Source of the DNA: Pseudomonas sp. B21-056
GTDB taxonomy: Bacteria > Pseudomonadota > Gammaproteobacteria > Pseudomonadales > Pseudomonadaceae
Assembly: GCF_026016325.1 (NCBI RefSeq)
Contig: NZ_CP087203.1
Coordinates: forward strand, 4,650,001 to 4,714,000
DNA length: 64,000 nucleotides
Direction: 5' to 3'
This document shows positions 56,423 through 64,000 of the stretch, piece by piece. Numbering within the stretch: position 1 is the first letter of the stretch; every line of letters begins with the position of its first letter. A program made the position numbers and the translations under genes. The notes beneath the pieces are model-generated. The model searched no databases. It was not told where the DNA came from and saw only the letters and a program-made list of their open reading frames with translations.

Positions 56423-58012
56423 ATGAGTCCAAGAAAGAATACCCGCCCCAATATCCCGACGTCCTCTTCCGATGCGTCCCACACCAGTCGCGATACAACG
56501 CCGGAAAGTCTGCCCAGAAGTCCCGTGAGAACCGAAGGAACCGGTCAGGCATCCGTCTCGCCAGCGGGGTACCCGATTGAAGCCCCTGAATCCCAATCCA
56601 CGAGCTTCCAGGTAGCCGAAATCACCCAGCAGGCCCCCACCAGCGATGTGCCTCTCCTGGTGTCGCTGGACAATTACTACCTGTCACCCGAGCTGATCCC
56701 CATGCTGTCGGAGCCGGACGCAACCACTGGCATCCGGACGTTCAGGACACGAACCTATGTTGAACTGACAGAAGGCGGGACGGTGCTGCTGGGGCGCGAT
56801 GCCGAACAAAACTACAGGGCCCGGTCAAGCGCTGAACTGATCGCCTCCGGACCACGCCTGGAACAAGTGGAAGGCAGCCTGCTGTGGCGGCGAATGCCAC
56901 ATGCCGTCTTGACAGACGGTGGTGATTCCACGCTCACGATTACCCTCTACAGGGTTGCGGATGATGAGCCGTCCGAAGCGCCTGCGCCCAAGCGCCAGCG
57001 CACGACAGCCCCCCATAGCGAAACCATCCAGGAAAACACCCCGGCATTCATGAAGAACTGGGGGGTCGAGCCAAGATTCACCGTACCCGAATTCATCACC
57101 ATGGGCGGCGTTCACTATAAGGCGGTGACACGCATCGACGCGCGCGAATTCCCGATCACCTACATCCAGCACCCCACCCACCCCGCCTATGATTTCGACG
57201 TGCTGGAGGCCATCCTCAGGCACACGCCTGACGAACAGCCCCGCAGCGCAATCCGCATCCCGCCGGACAATCACTGGGAGATCGACGCCAGGCTGCCCTT
57301 CGAGAAACCACTGACGGCTTACGTCAGGGACGTTTTTCCAGAGGTCACGACCGTCACCCTGGAAAACATCGCAAGAAAGCAATTCGAACTGGCCAACAGC
57401 TCGCCTTTCGCCGACGCCGCAGGTTTGACTGCCCTCAGGCAGATTTTCAGCAGTTGGAAAAACGCAACCTCTTCGCCGCATCCGCACTGGAGCGATCCGC
57501 TATTGATGCTCCCGGTTCTGCCGACCGCTTCAGGCTCCAGGGGGGCCTCACGCGCGATAGACCTGCCCATCCAGTCCTCGACGGGCAGTCTGGACCGACT
57601 GGACTTTGATCCCCTGCGGTTCCCGCGCGAGTGGAATTTCTTCCTCACCACGTATTCGCCGATGGACCTCAAGCGCTTCATGGCCGGTCTCCTGACCCGC
57701 AATGGCTATACGGTCATGGAGCCCAATACCTTCAACAGCTTTCCGGCATTGGTGTTTCGACGAACAGGGCATGATTATCTGTTTTTCATGAGCCTGCACC
57801 GCACCAGGATTCCGAAACTTTCCCTGCCCGCGCACATGAACCCCAATACCACCGGCATCAACCTCGAAACCCAGATTGGTGATGCTGCCGCGCAAGCGGT
57901 CAGGGACGCCCACAAAGCCGACAAAATCATCTGGCTCAAGGGGGGTTCCCAGATACGGCCAAATTTCGCAGACACCGTCTTCATCATCCGGGATGACAAT
58001 GCCCGGCTGTAA
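56423..58012 (+). CDS. Putative modular effector/toxin, 529 aa
   Basis: Begins MSPRKNTRPNIPTSSSDASHTS. About 95 residues are Ser/Pro/Thr-rich and disordered, like effector N-termini. A module at about 95-165 reads TRTYVELTEGGTVLLGRDAEQNYRARSSAELIASGPRLEQVEGSLLWRR; similar modules occur in large Pseudomonas toxin-like proteins as I recall. A related ~60-residue unit starts near 235 (YKAVTRIDAREFPITYIQHP). The last ~140 residues (from SPMDLKRFMAGLLTRNGYTVMEPNTFNSFPALVFRRTGHDYLFFM) look like a separate alpha/beta domain with unknown activity. No signal peptide. The start has only weak ribosome-site support. No immunity-like gene follows. Confidence 0.65.
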   Translation: MSPRKNTRPNIPTSSSDASHTSRDTTPESLPRSPVRTEGTGQASVSPAGYPIEAPESQSTSFQVAEITQQAPTSDVPLLVSLDNYYLSPELIPMLSEPDATTGIRTFRTRTYVELTEGGTVLLGRDAEQNYRARSSAELIASGPRLEQVEGSLLWRRMPHAVLTDGGDSTLTITLYRVADDEPSEAPAPKRQRTTAPHSETIQENTPAFMKNWGVEPRFTVPEFITMGGVHYKAVTRIDAREFPITYIQHPTHPAYDFDVLEAILRHTPDEQPRSAIRIPPDNHWEIDARLPFEKPLTAYVRDVFPEVTTVTLENIARKQFELANSSPFADAAGLTALRQIFSSWKNATSSPHPHWSDPLLMLPVLPTASGSRGASRAIDLPIQSSTGSLDRLDFDPLRFPREWNFFLTTYSPMDLKRFMAGLLTRNGYTVMEPNTFNSFPALVFRRTGHDYLFFMSLHRTRIPKLSLPAHMNPNTTGINLETQIGDAAAQAVRDAHKADKIIWLKGGSQIRPNFADTVFIIRDDNARL

Positions 58013-58021
58013 ACAGGCAGC

Positions 58022-58048
58022 AAAAAAAAGCCCGCAGTGTGAGCGGGC
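58022..58048 (-). terminator. Rho-independent terminator of uraH
   Basis: Minus-strand stem GCCCGC / GCGGGC (58043-58048 and 58030-58035) followed by eight T. It lies 58 bases past the uraH stop and ten bases from the end of the effector-like gene, so it also bounds that convergent gene. Confidence 0.85.
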
Positions 58049-58105
58049 GAAAACCAGAGAAGCGCTATGCGCAGTCGCTTCCAGGACAAGACAGCCGTTT
58101 GGGGC

Positions 58106-58459
58106 TCAGCTGCCTCGATAGGTTGAATAGGCGTAGGGCGAAATCAGCAGGGGCACGTGATAGTGCTCCTGCTCGGCCGAAATGCCGAAACGCAGCACCA
58201 CCACGTCGAGGAAGGCCGTATCGGGCAGTTGGACGCCCCGGGCGCGGTAGTAATCGCCGGCATGGAATTGCAACTGATAGACCCCCGAACGGTAGTCCTC
58301 CCCTTGCAACAGCGGTGCATCGCAACGGCCGTCGCTGTTAGTCAGCGCGCTGGCGACGAGGTGCAGTTGCGGGCCTTCCACACGGTACAGCTCGACCTTG
58401 ATCGAACTGCCCGGGCAGCCATGTGCAGCATCCAAAACGTGAGTAGTCAAACGTCCCAT
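58106..58459 (-). CDS. uraH: 5-hydroxyisourate hydrolase UraH
   Basis: 117 aa transthyretin-like enzyme from ATG 58459. MGRLTTHVLDAAHGCPGSSIKVELYR is the N-terminal signature and the C-terminal YRGS tetrapeptide is diagnostic of the hydrolase rather than hormone-binding transthyretin. Hydrolyses 5-hydroxyisourate made by urate oxidation, feeding UraD. Divergent from puuE; a one-base variant of the shared operator lies 129 bases upstream. Confidence 0.96.
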   Translation of the reverse strand: MGRLTTHVLDAAHGCPGSSIKVELYRVEGPQLHLVASALTNSDGRCDAPLLQGEDYRSGVYQLQFHAGDYYRARGVQLPDTAFLDVVVLRFGISAEQEHYHVPLLISPYAYSTYRGS

Positions 58460-58587
58460 TGATTGTGCGCGCCTCGCTGCTGGGCAGTCCGGCCCGACGC
58501 CTCCTGAATCAGTTGAAAGACAGGCCGCACCGTTGCAGGGCATGAAACGGTGCGGCAATGTGAGAATTAAGACACTTTAAACTGAAA

Positions 58588-58597
58588 TTGTACACAA
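58588..58597. promoter_or_regulatory. Variant operator TTGTACACAA, uraH side
   Basis: One change from TTGTATACAA. In the 413-base uraH-puuE gap (58460-58872), 129 bases before the uraH start. Nothing else beyond the two operators and a Crc-type motif was identified in the gap. Confidence 0.5.
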
Positions 58598-58782
58598 TAA
58601 AAAGCGCACAACTGCCCCACCCTTCGCTTGGTCGTCCTTGAGCCCTGGGTTCGGGCCAGACCAGAGGATACACGCCTCCTCCAATGATTAATTGACCAAA
58701 CCGGCAGATTTCTTGCAGTGTAGGTCACCCAGGGGGTGCGGTAAAAAATGCGAAAATTCAGGCTTACAAATCGCGCATAAAG

Positions 58783-58792
58783 TTGTATACAA
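58783..58792. promoter_or_regulatory. TTGTATACAA operator upstream of puuE
   Basis: Perfect palindrome 80 bases before the puuE GTG. The fourth exact copy in the window. Confidence 0.7.
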
Positions 58793-58853
58793 TCACTCCA
58801 TCGTCGTGACGCCAGCTTTTGCTTCATCGCCCGGGCGCCACCTACATGGTACG

Positions 58854-58861
58854 AACAAGAA
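58854..58861 (+). promoter_or_regulatory. Hfq/Crc (CA) motif before puuE
   Basis: AACAAGAA fits AANAANAA and adjoins the AGGAAG ribosome site, 11 bases before the puuE GTG. Confidence 0.5.
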
Positions 58862-58872
58862 GGAAGACTGCA

Positions 58873-59799
58873 GTGAGCGCTGACTATCCACGCGACCTGA
58901 TCGGTTACGGCAGTAACCCTCCCCATCCCCACTGGCCGGGCAATGCCCGCATCGCCCTGTCCTTCGTGCTCAATTATGAAGAAGGCGGCGAGCGCAACAT
59001 CCTGCATGGCGACAAGGAGTCCGAAGCGTTCCTTTCGGAAATGGTCGCGGCGCAGCCGCTGCAGGGCGAGCGGAACATGAGCATGGAGTCACTGTACGAG
59101 TATGGCAGCCGCGCCGGGGTCTGGCGGATCCTCAAGCTGTTCAAGGCATTCGACATCCCGCTGACCATCTTCGCCGTGGCCATGGCTGCCCAGCGCCATC
59201 CGGACATGATCCGCGCCATGGTCGCCGCCGGTCACGAAATCTGCAGCCACGGCTATCGCTGGATCGACTACCAATACATGGATGAAGCCCAGGAACGCGA
59301 GCACATGCTCGAAGCGATCCGCATCCTCACCGAAATCACCGGCGAACGCCCGCTGGGCTGGTACACCGGCCGCACCGGCCCCAACACCCGTCGCCTGGTG
59401 ATGGAGGAAGGCGGTTTCCTCTATGACAGCGACACCTACGACGACGACCTGCCCTACTGGGAACCGAACACCCCCAACGGCAAGCCGCATCTGGTGATCC
59501 CGTACACCCTCGATACCAACGACATGCGCTTCACTCAGGTACAGGGGTTCAACAACGGCGACGATTTCTTCCAGTACCTCAAGGACGCCTTCGACGTGTT
59601 GTATGCCGAAGGCGCCGAGGCGCCAAAGATGCTCTCCATCGGCTTGCATTGCCGCCTGATCGGCCGTCCGGCCCGCCTCGCCTCCCTCAAGCGTTTCCTC
59701 GAATACGCCAAGGGTCATGAACAGGTGTGGTTCAGTCGTCGCGTCGACATTGCCCGCCACTGGCAGCAGATCCATCCGCACCCTGGAGCCTTGAAATGA
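58873..59799 (+). CDS. puuE: Allantoinase PuuE (polysaccharide-deacetylase fold)
   Basis: 308 aa from GTG 58873 (MSADYPRDLIGYGSNPPHPHWPGNARIALSFVLNYEEGGE; AAGGAAG upstream); an upstream ATG adds 18 unsupported residues. The NodB-type core has FDIPLTIFAVAMAAQRHPDMIRAMVAAGHEICSHGYRWIDYQYM, and GWYTGRTGPNTRRLVMEEGGFLYDSDTYDDDLPYW. It is the cofactor-independent bacterial allantoinase, opening the hydantoin ring to allantoate. Its stop overlaps the uraD start. Confidence 0.96.
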   Translation: MSADYPRDLIGYGSNPPHPHWPGNARIALSFVLNYEEGGERNILHGDKESEAFLSEMVAAQPLQGERNMSMESLYEYGSRAGVWRILKLFKAFDIPLTIFAVAMAAQRHPDMIRAMVAAGHEICSHGYRWIDYQYMDEAQEREHMLEAIRILTEITGERPLGWYTGRTGPNTRRLVMEEGGFLYDSDTYDDDLPYWEPNTPNGKPHLVIPYTLDTNDMRFTQVQGFNNGDDFFQYLKDAFDVLYAEGAEAPKMLSIGLHCRLIGRPARLASLKRFLEYAKGHEQVWFSRRVDIARHWQQIHPHPGALK

Positions 59800-60311
59800 C
59801 CGCGTTCCAGACCCTCAAGCCCTCGACCTTGAGCCGCGAGGCGTTCGTCGACGCCTTCGCCGACATCTACGAACACTCGCCATGGGTCGCCGAGAAAGCC
59901 TTCGACCTGGGCCAGGACCCGTCGATCGACCAGATCGAAACCCTGCACCAGCGCATGAGCGACATCCTGTTGAGCGCCGATCACGCCAGTCAACTGGCGC
60001 TGATCAATGCTCACCCGGACCTGGCAGGCAAAGCCGCTGTCCAGGGCCAACTGACCGAAGCCAGCACGAACGAACAGGCCGGCGCCGGTATTCACCAATG
60101 CACGGCCGAAGAGTTCCAGCGCTTCACCGAGCTGAACGACGCCTACAAGGCCAAGTTCGCGTTTCCCTTCATCATGGCGGTAAAAGGCAGCAACCGGCAC
60201 CAGATCCTCGCAGCGTTCGAAACCCGCATCCATAACCCGGTGGACACCGAGTTCAAGTGCGCGCTGGCGGAGATCAACAAGATCGCGTTGTTCCGACTAC
60301 TGACCCTTTAG
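59796..60311 (+). CDS. uraD: OHCU decarboxylase UraD
   Basis: 171 aa from ATG 59796 overlapping the puuE stop by four bases. All-helical decarboxylase with NAHPDLAGKAA (catalytic His) and FPFIMAVKGSNRHQILAAFETRIHN. It converts 2-oxo-4-hydroxy-4-carboxy-5-ureidoimidazoline to (S)-allantoin, so the operon covers both the step before and after allantoin. Confidence 0.95.
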   Translation: MTAFQTLKPSTLSREAFVDAFADIYEHSPWVAEKAFDLGQDPSIDQIETLHQRMSDILLSADHASQLALINAHPDLAGKAAVQGQLTEASTNEQAGAGIHQCTAEEFQRFTELNDAYKAKFAFPFIMAVKGSNRHQILAAFETRIHNPVDTEFKCALAEINKIALFRLLTL

Positions 60312-60368
60312 CGAGCAGCCTGATACAAGGCCAGCAAGCATCCCCAGCCAACTCATTTAAAGGCAGAC

Positions 60369-60376
60369 AAGAAGAA
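60369..60376 (+). promoter_or_regulatory. Hfq/Crc (CA) motif on the alc start
   Basis: AAGAAGAA fits AANAANAA; its last A is the first base of the alc ATG. Confidence 0.45.
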
Positions 60377-61371
60377 TGAAAGCTTACGCCGTACCTTTCG
60401 AGAAGTTCGTCAACCTGGCCGACGCCCGCCTCGGCACCAAAATCATCTCCGTCACCGATGACTGGTTCGCCGATGCCAACCGCCTGTTCCAGCCGACGCC
60501 GGCCGTGTGGAAGGAAGGCGTGTTTGACGACAATGGCAAATGGATGGACGGCTGGGAATCGCGTCGCAAGCGCTTCGAAGGCTACGACAGCGCGGTGATC
60601 CGCCTGGGCGTACCCGGTTCGATCAAAGGCGTGGACATCGACACCTCATTCTTCACCGGCAACTACCCACCGTCGGCGTCCCTGGAAGCCTGTTTCCTGG
60701 CCGAAGGCGAACCGGACGACAACACCCAATGGACCGAAGTGCTGTCGGCCGTCGAGCTGCAAGGCAACAGCCACCATTACCACGAAATCAGTAACGACCA
60801 GGCCTTCAGCCACCTGCGCTTCAATATCTACCCCGATGGCGGCGTGGCCCGCTTGCGCGTCTATGGCATTCCGTACCGCGACTGGTCGGCCGTCGGCGAC
60901 AACGAACAGATCGACCTGGCCGCCGCCCTCAACGGTGGTCGTGCCTTGGCCTGCTCCGACGAGCACTTCGGCCGCATGAGCAACATCCTCAACCCGGGCC
61001 GTGGCGTCAACATGGGCGACGGCTGGGAAACCGCCCGCCGCCGCACCCCTGGCAACGACTGGGTCATCGTCGCCCTGGGCCATGCCGGCGAGGTGGAGAA
61101 AGTCATCGTCGACACCCTGCACTTCAAGGGCAACTACCCCGACAGCTGCTCGATCCAGGGTGCGTTCGTCAAAGGTGGCACCGACAGCCAGATCGAAACC
61201 CAATCGCTGTTCTGGCGCGAGCTGCTGCCAAGCCAGAAACTGGAAATGCACGCCGAACACACCTTCGCCGAGCAGATCAAGGCCCTGGGCCCGATCACCC
61301 ACATCCGCCTGAATGTGTTTCCGGATGGGGGTGTGAGTCGCCTGCGGGTATTGGGCAAGGTCGCGAAGTGA
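60376..61371 (+). CDS. alc: Allantoicase
   Basis: 331 aa with the two-fold jelly-roll repeat of the family: half 1 has [50 protein letters not shown], half 2 [52 protein letters not shown]. It splits allantoate into ureidoglycolate and urea. Follows uraD by 64 bases; a palindromic repeat separates it from allA. Confidence 0.97.
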   Translation: MKAYAVPFEKFVNLADARLGTKIISVTDDWFADANRLFQPTPAVWKEGVFDDNGKWMDGWESRRKRFEGYDSAVIRLGVPGSIKGVDIDTSFFTGNYPPSASLEACFLAEGEPDDNTQWTEVLSAVELQGNSHHYHEISNDQAFSHLRFNIYPDGGVARLRVYGIPYRDWSAVGDNEQIDLAAALNGGRALACSDEHFGRMSNILNPGRGVNMGDGWETARRRTPGNDWVIVALGHAGEVEKVIVDTLHFKGNYPDSCSIQGAFVKGGTDSQIETQSLFWRELLPSQKLEMHAEHTFAEQIKALGPITHIRLNVFPDGGVSRLRVLGKVAK

Positions 61372-61377
61372 CACGAT

Positions 61378-61483
61378 GATCGTTCCCACGCTCTGCGTGG
61401 GAATGCATACCGTGACGCTCTGCGTCACAAAGCGGACGCAGAGCGTCCGGTGAGGCGTTGCCACGCAGAGCGTGGGAACGATC
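61378..61483. repeat. 106-base palindromic element, family C
   Basis: Perfect 23-base ends: GATCGTTCCCACGCTCTGCG... at 61378 and its complement ending at 61483. Inside are CGTGACGCTCTGCGTCAC and CGGACGCAGAGCGTCCGG hairpins. The CACGCTCTGCGTGG unit is a dispersed repeat I recall from fluorescent pseudomonads and P. syringae. It is the only copy in the window and splits the alc-allA spacer. Confidence 0.85.
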
Positions 61484-61508
61484 AAATCAAGAGATTAAGA
61501 AGACCAGT

Positions 61509-62012
61509 ATGCGCACACTCAAGATCGAACCCTTGACCAAAGAAGCCTTCGCCCCATTCGGTGACGTGATCGAAACCGATGGCAGCGATCACTTCATGAT
61601 CAACAACGGTTCGACCATGCGCTTCCATCGCCTGGCGACGGTTGAAACCGCCACGCCTGACGACAAGGCGATCATCAGCATCTTCCGCGCCGACGCGCTG
61701 GACATGCCGTTGACCGTGCGTATGCTGGAGCGCCATCCGCTGGGCAGCCAGGCTTTCATTCCGCTGCTCGGCAACCCCTTTCTGATCGTGGTCGCGCCAC
61801 TTGGCGATGCACCTGTATCAGGCTTGGCCCGCGCCTTCGTCACCAACGGCAGGCAGGGCATCAATTACCATCGCGGCGTCTGGCACCACCCGGTGCTGAC
61901 GATCGAAAAGCGGGATGACTTCCTGGTGGTTGATCGCAGTGGCACAGGCAATAACTGCGATGAGCATTTCTTCATAGAGGATGAGTATCTGATCCTCGAT
62001 CCCCACCAATAA
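61509..62012 (+). CDS. allA: Ureidoglycolate lyase AllA
   Basis: 167 aa from ATG 61509 (MRTLKIEPLTKEAFAPFGDVIE). Cupin-like fold with the family pattern NNGSTMRFHRLA, LERHPLGSQAFIPLLGNPFLIVVAP and GINYHRGVWHHPVLTIEKRDDFLVVDRSG. It releases urea and glyoxylate from ureidoglycolate. The glyoxylate is the substrate of the gcl operon at 22.8 kb. Confidence 0.96.
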   Translation: MRTLKIEPLTKEAFAPFGDVIETDGSDHFMINNGSTMRFHRLATVETATPDDKAIISIFRADALDMPLTVRMLERHPLGSQAFIPLLGNPFLIVVAPLGDAPVSGLARAFVTNGRQGINYHRGVWHHPVLTIEKRDDFLVVDRSGTGNNCDEHFFIEDEYLILDPHQ

Positions 62013-62064
62013 GAGAAGCGTCCGATCATGCGAATACAAGCATGACGGGCGAGAGGTAACGACT

Positions 62065-63366
62065 GTGGAAGCACATTTGCTGGAATGGCTGAACCTGAGC
62101 ATCCGCTGGGTTCACATGATCACTGGCGTGGCCTGGATCGGCGCGTCGTTCTATTTCGTCTGGCTGGAAAACAACCTCAATCGCGTCAACCCCAGGAGCG
62201 GCCTGGCCGGTGACCTGTGGGCCATCCACGGTGGTGGTATCTACCACTTGGAAAAATACAAACTCGCACCGCCGTCCATGCCCGACAACCTGCACTGGTT
62301 CAAATGGGAAGCCTACTTCACCTGGATGTCCGGCATCGCATTGCTGTGCGTGGTGTTCTATTGGAACCCAACGATCTACCTGCTGGCGCCCGGCAGCAGC
62401 CTGAGCGGCCTGGAAGGCGTCGCCCTGGGCATCGGCTCGTTGTTCGTCGGCTGGTTCGTCTACTCCTTTCTCTGCGACTCGGCCCTGGGCAAGCGCCCTG
62501 CCCTGCTCGGCGTGATCCTGTTCATGCTGCTGATCGCGGCGGCCTACGGCTTCAGCAAGGTGTTCAGCGGTCGTGGCGCCTACCTGCATGTCGGAGCGGT
62601 CATCGGCACGATCATGGTTGGCAACGTGTTCCGCATCATCATGCCGGCACAGCGTGCGCTGGTCGCCGCCATCGCTGAGCACCGCACCCCCGATCCGGCC
62701 TTGCCGGCCAAGGGCTTGCTGCGCTCGCGGCACAACAACTACTTCACCCTGCCGGTGCTGTTCATCATGATCAGCAATCACTTCCCGAGCACCTACGGCA
62801 GTCAGTACAACTGGCTGATCCTCGCCGGGATCGCGGTCGCGGCGGTACTGGTGCGGCACTACTTCAACACCCGTCACGACAGCAACAAATTTGCCTGGAC
62901 GCTGCCGGTCGGCGCCCTGGCGATGATCTGCCTGGCGTATGTCACCGGGCCCAAACCCGCACCGACCGCACCGGATGTGGCCAAGGCACCAGCCGCCATC
63001 GAGTACCAACCGCTGCCGGAAACCGCCGTGGGCGGTGGCGCCAAGCCGCAAACCGCGCCGGCACAACCTGCCGCAGCACCGGCCCAGGCCGCCAATGCCC
63101 AGGGCCCTTCGTTCCAGAAGGTGCACAGCGTGATCCAGGAACGCTGCTCGGTCTGCCATTCGGCCACGCCCACCAGTCCGTTGTTCAGCGCGGCGCCGGC
63201 GGGGGTGATGTTCGACACGCCGCAGCAGATCCAGCAACAGGCCGCACGCATCCAGGCCCAGGCCGTGACCACCCAGATCATGCCCCTGGGCAACATCACC
63301 CAGATGACCCAGCAGGAACGGGAGCTGATCGGCGCATGGATCAGCCAGGGCGCGCGAACCAACTGA
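62065..63366 (+). CDS. puuD: Membrane urate hydroxylase PuuD with cytochrome c domain
   Basis: 433 aa from a GTG with GAGAGGT upstream. Eight or nine transmembrane helices (DUF989 region, about 10-300) include histidine-bearing WVHMITGVAWIGASFYFVWLENN. A Pro/Ala-rich linker (about 290-345) joins a C-terminal periplasmic class I cytochrome c domain with the haem motif C361-S-V-C364-H365 and the distal methionine in QIMPLGN. It oxidises urate to 5-hydroxyisourate, passing electrons to the respiratory chain. No soluble uricase gene was seen. Confidence 0.95.
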   Translation: MEAHLLEWLNLSIRWVHMITGVAWIGASFYFVWLENNLNRVNPRSGLAGDLWAIHGGGIYHLEKYKLAPPSMPDNLHWFKWEAYFTWMSGIALLCVVFYWNPTIYLLAPGSSLSGLEGVALGIGSLFVGWFVYSFLCDSALGKRPALLGVILFMLLIAAAYGFSKVFSGRGAYLHVGAVIGTIMVGNVFRIIMPAQRALVAAIAEHRTPDPALPAKGLLRSRHNNYFTLPVLFIMISNHFPSTYGSQYNWLILAGIAVAAVLVRHYFNTRHDSNKFAWTLPVGALAMICLAYVTGPKPAPTAPDVAKAPAAIEYQPLPETAVGGGAKPQTAPAQPAAAPAQAANAQGPSFQKVHSVIQERCSVCHSATPTSPLFSAAPAGVMFDTPQQIQQQAARIQAQAVTTQIMPLGNITQMTQQERELIGAWISQGARTN

Positions 63367-63410
63367 GTGCCCCTACCCGGCCTGTTTAAACCCGTTACAC
63401 ACACTCCCCG

Positions 63411-63436
63411 CTGACAGGCGACCGGTCGCCTGTCAG
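63411..63436. other. Perfect 26-base palindrome between puuD and the Tsx-like gene
   Basis: CTGACAGGCGACC followed directly by its reverse complement, with no loop and no T-tract. It lies in the 261-base spacer, 45 bases past the puuD stop. It could be an operator or part of a terminator. Confidence 0.55.
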
Positions 63437-63627
63437 CCACTCCCTGTATCTCGACAAACATTGTTCCAGACAGTTGAACGAGCCTTTCGGGAATCTTTCC
63501 CCAGGCTCGGCCACCGGTATTTGCCACAAGCAAAAACCTGACCGAACGGATGTTTTATCCAGAAAAAAAGGCGCCACACCAGAGCGCTGACAAAAAAAGC
63601 GGTACCACTTACCTTGGGAGCAACCGA

Positions 63628-64000
63628 ATGAAACGCACATGCACCAGCCTGATACTCGCAGGATCCTTGCTGGCCGGCAGCCAGGCCATGGCCGACGATC
63701 TGCTCCAATGGCAGAACAACAGCCTGACCTACCTCTACGGCAAGGATTTCCAGGTCAACCCGCGCATCCAGCAGACGGTGACCTTCGAACACGCCGATGC
63801 CTGGAAATACGGCGATAACTTCTTCTTCCTCGACCGGATTTTCTACAACGGCAAGGAGGACGGCCAGTCAGGCCCGAACACCTACTATGGCGAGTTCAGC
63901 CCGCGCCTGTCGTTCGGCAAGATTTTCGACCAGAAGCTGGAAGTGGGTCCGATCAAGGACGTGCTGCTGGCCATGACTTATGAGTTTGGCGAAGGCGACA
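63628..64000 (+). CDS. Tsx/OmpK-type nucleoside-binding outer-membrane channel, 5' part
   Basis: The first 124 codons of a gene cut by the right edge. ATG 63628 has TGGGAG upstream. Signal peptide MKRTCTSLILAGSLLAGSQAMA; mature protein begins DDLLQWQNNSLTYLYGKDFQVNPRIQQTVTFEHADAWKYGDNFFFLDR, the Tsx/OmpK start, with alternating beta-strand pattern. Probably admits nucleosides or purines across the outer membrane, matching the adjacent urate genes. Confidence 0.88.
   Translation, partial: MKRTCTSLILAGSLLAGSQAMADDLLQWQNNSLTYLYGKDFQVNPRIQQTVTFEHADAWKYGDNFFFLDRIFYNGKEDGQSGPNTYYGEFSPRLSFGKIFDQKLEVGPIKDVLLAMTYEFGEGD

Noticed and set aside
58567..59007. Leftward 146-codon frame in the uraH-puuE gap
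   Set aside because: It overlaps the puuE start and both operators, has no ribosome site and no recognisable motif.

Overview
This window reads as chromosomal DNA of a fluorescent-group Pseudomonas. It is GC-rich, nearly every gene has its closest remembered match in Pseudomonas, and several gene blocks keep the order known from P. aeruginosa PAO1 (gltA/sdh/suc/brnQ; gcl-hyi-glxR-ttuD-pyk; mtn-aroC-prmB-smr-folE; puuE-uraD-alc-allA-puuD). It also carries dispersed palindromic repeats of the REP/REPIN kind typical of this group. No rRNA, tRNA, prophage or CRISPR array was seen.

Layout. (1) 1-13.8 kb: the TCA-cycle block. sdhCDAB-sucAB-lpdG-sucCD runs leftwards, followed by a branched-chain amino acid carrier cut by the window edge. 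Citrate synthase gltA is divergent. (2) 13.8-17.2 kb: acetate symporter actP with its DUF485 partner, then an orphan glycine-betaine binding protein (betX-like). (3) 17.5-22.1 kb: an alpha/beta hydrolase overlapping mlaA, a DUF808 membrane protein, a RutR-like TetR regulator and a RAYT transposase flanked by REPINs. (4) 22.1-32.4 kb: the glyoxylate-to-pyruvate operon (glcG-like gene, gcl, hyi, glxR, ttuD, pyk), then a urea transporter, a potassium channel and a sulfate-binding protein. gcl carries a -1 frameshift. (5) 32.6-37.8 kb: MFS transporter, small membrane protein, conserved hypothetical, ankyrin protein, FATP-like acyl-CoA synthetase and DUF3509. (6) 38-48.3 kb: methionine salvage mtnBDC, an MFS gene, aroC, a second alpha/beta hydrolase, prmB, an isochorismatase-like protein with Ser at the catalytic Cys position, smr, folE and a glutaredoxin. 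(7) 48.4-52.5 kb: a PLP aminotransferase divergent from a MarR regulator, a purine permease and a LysE exporter. (8) 52.6-58.0 kb: two accessory toxin-like proteins of 1240 and 529 aa. (9) 58.1-64 kb: urate catabolism (uraH divergent from puuE-uraD-alc-allA-puuD) and the start of a Tsx-like outer-membrane channel.

How the genes work together. Purines enter through the Tsx-like channel and the NCS2 permease. Urate is oxidised (PuuD, UraH, UraD) to allantoin, opened by PuuE, and split by allantoicase and ureidoglycolate lyase into urea and glyoxylate. The urea transporter can handle the urea. Gcl, Hyi, GlxR, TtuD and pyruvate kinase carry glyoxylate to pyruvate, which feeds the TCA block. The sequence supports this link directly. 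A palindrome TTGTATACAA, or a one-base variant, sits upstream of glcG, gcl, the purine permease, uraH and puuE, which are up to 36 kb apart. Hfq/Crc-type AANAANAA motifs sit at the translation starts of the permease, puuE, alc and ttuD, and of the acetate operon.

The most novel-looking items are this shared operator/Crc regulon, the RAYT with about a dozen REP elements (three in successive spacers of the gcl operon), and the 1240/529-aa toxin-like pair inserted beside the urate genes. PAO1 locus names are recalled from memory, not looked up.
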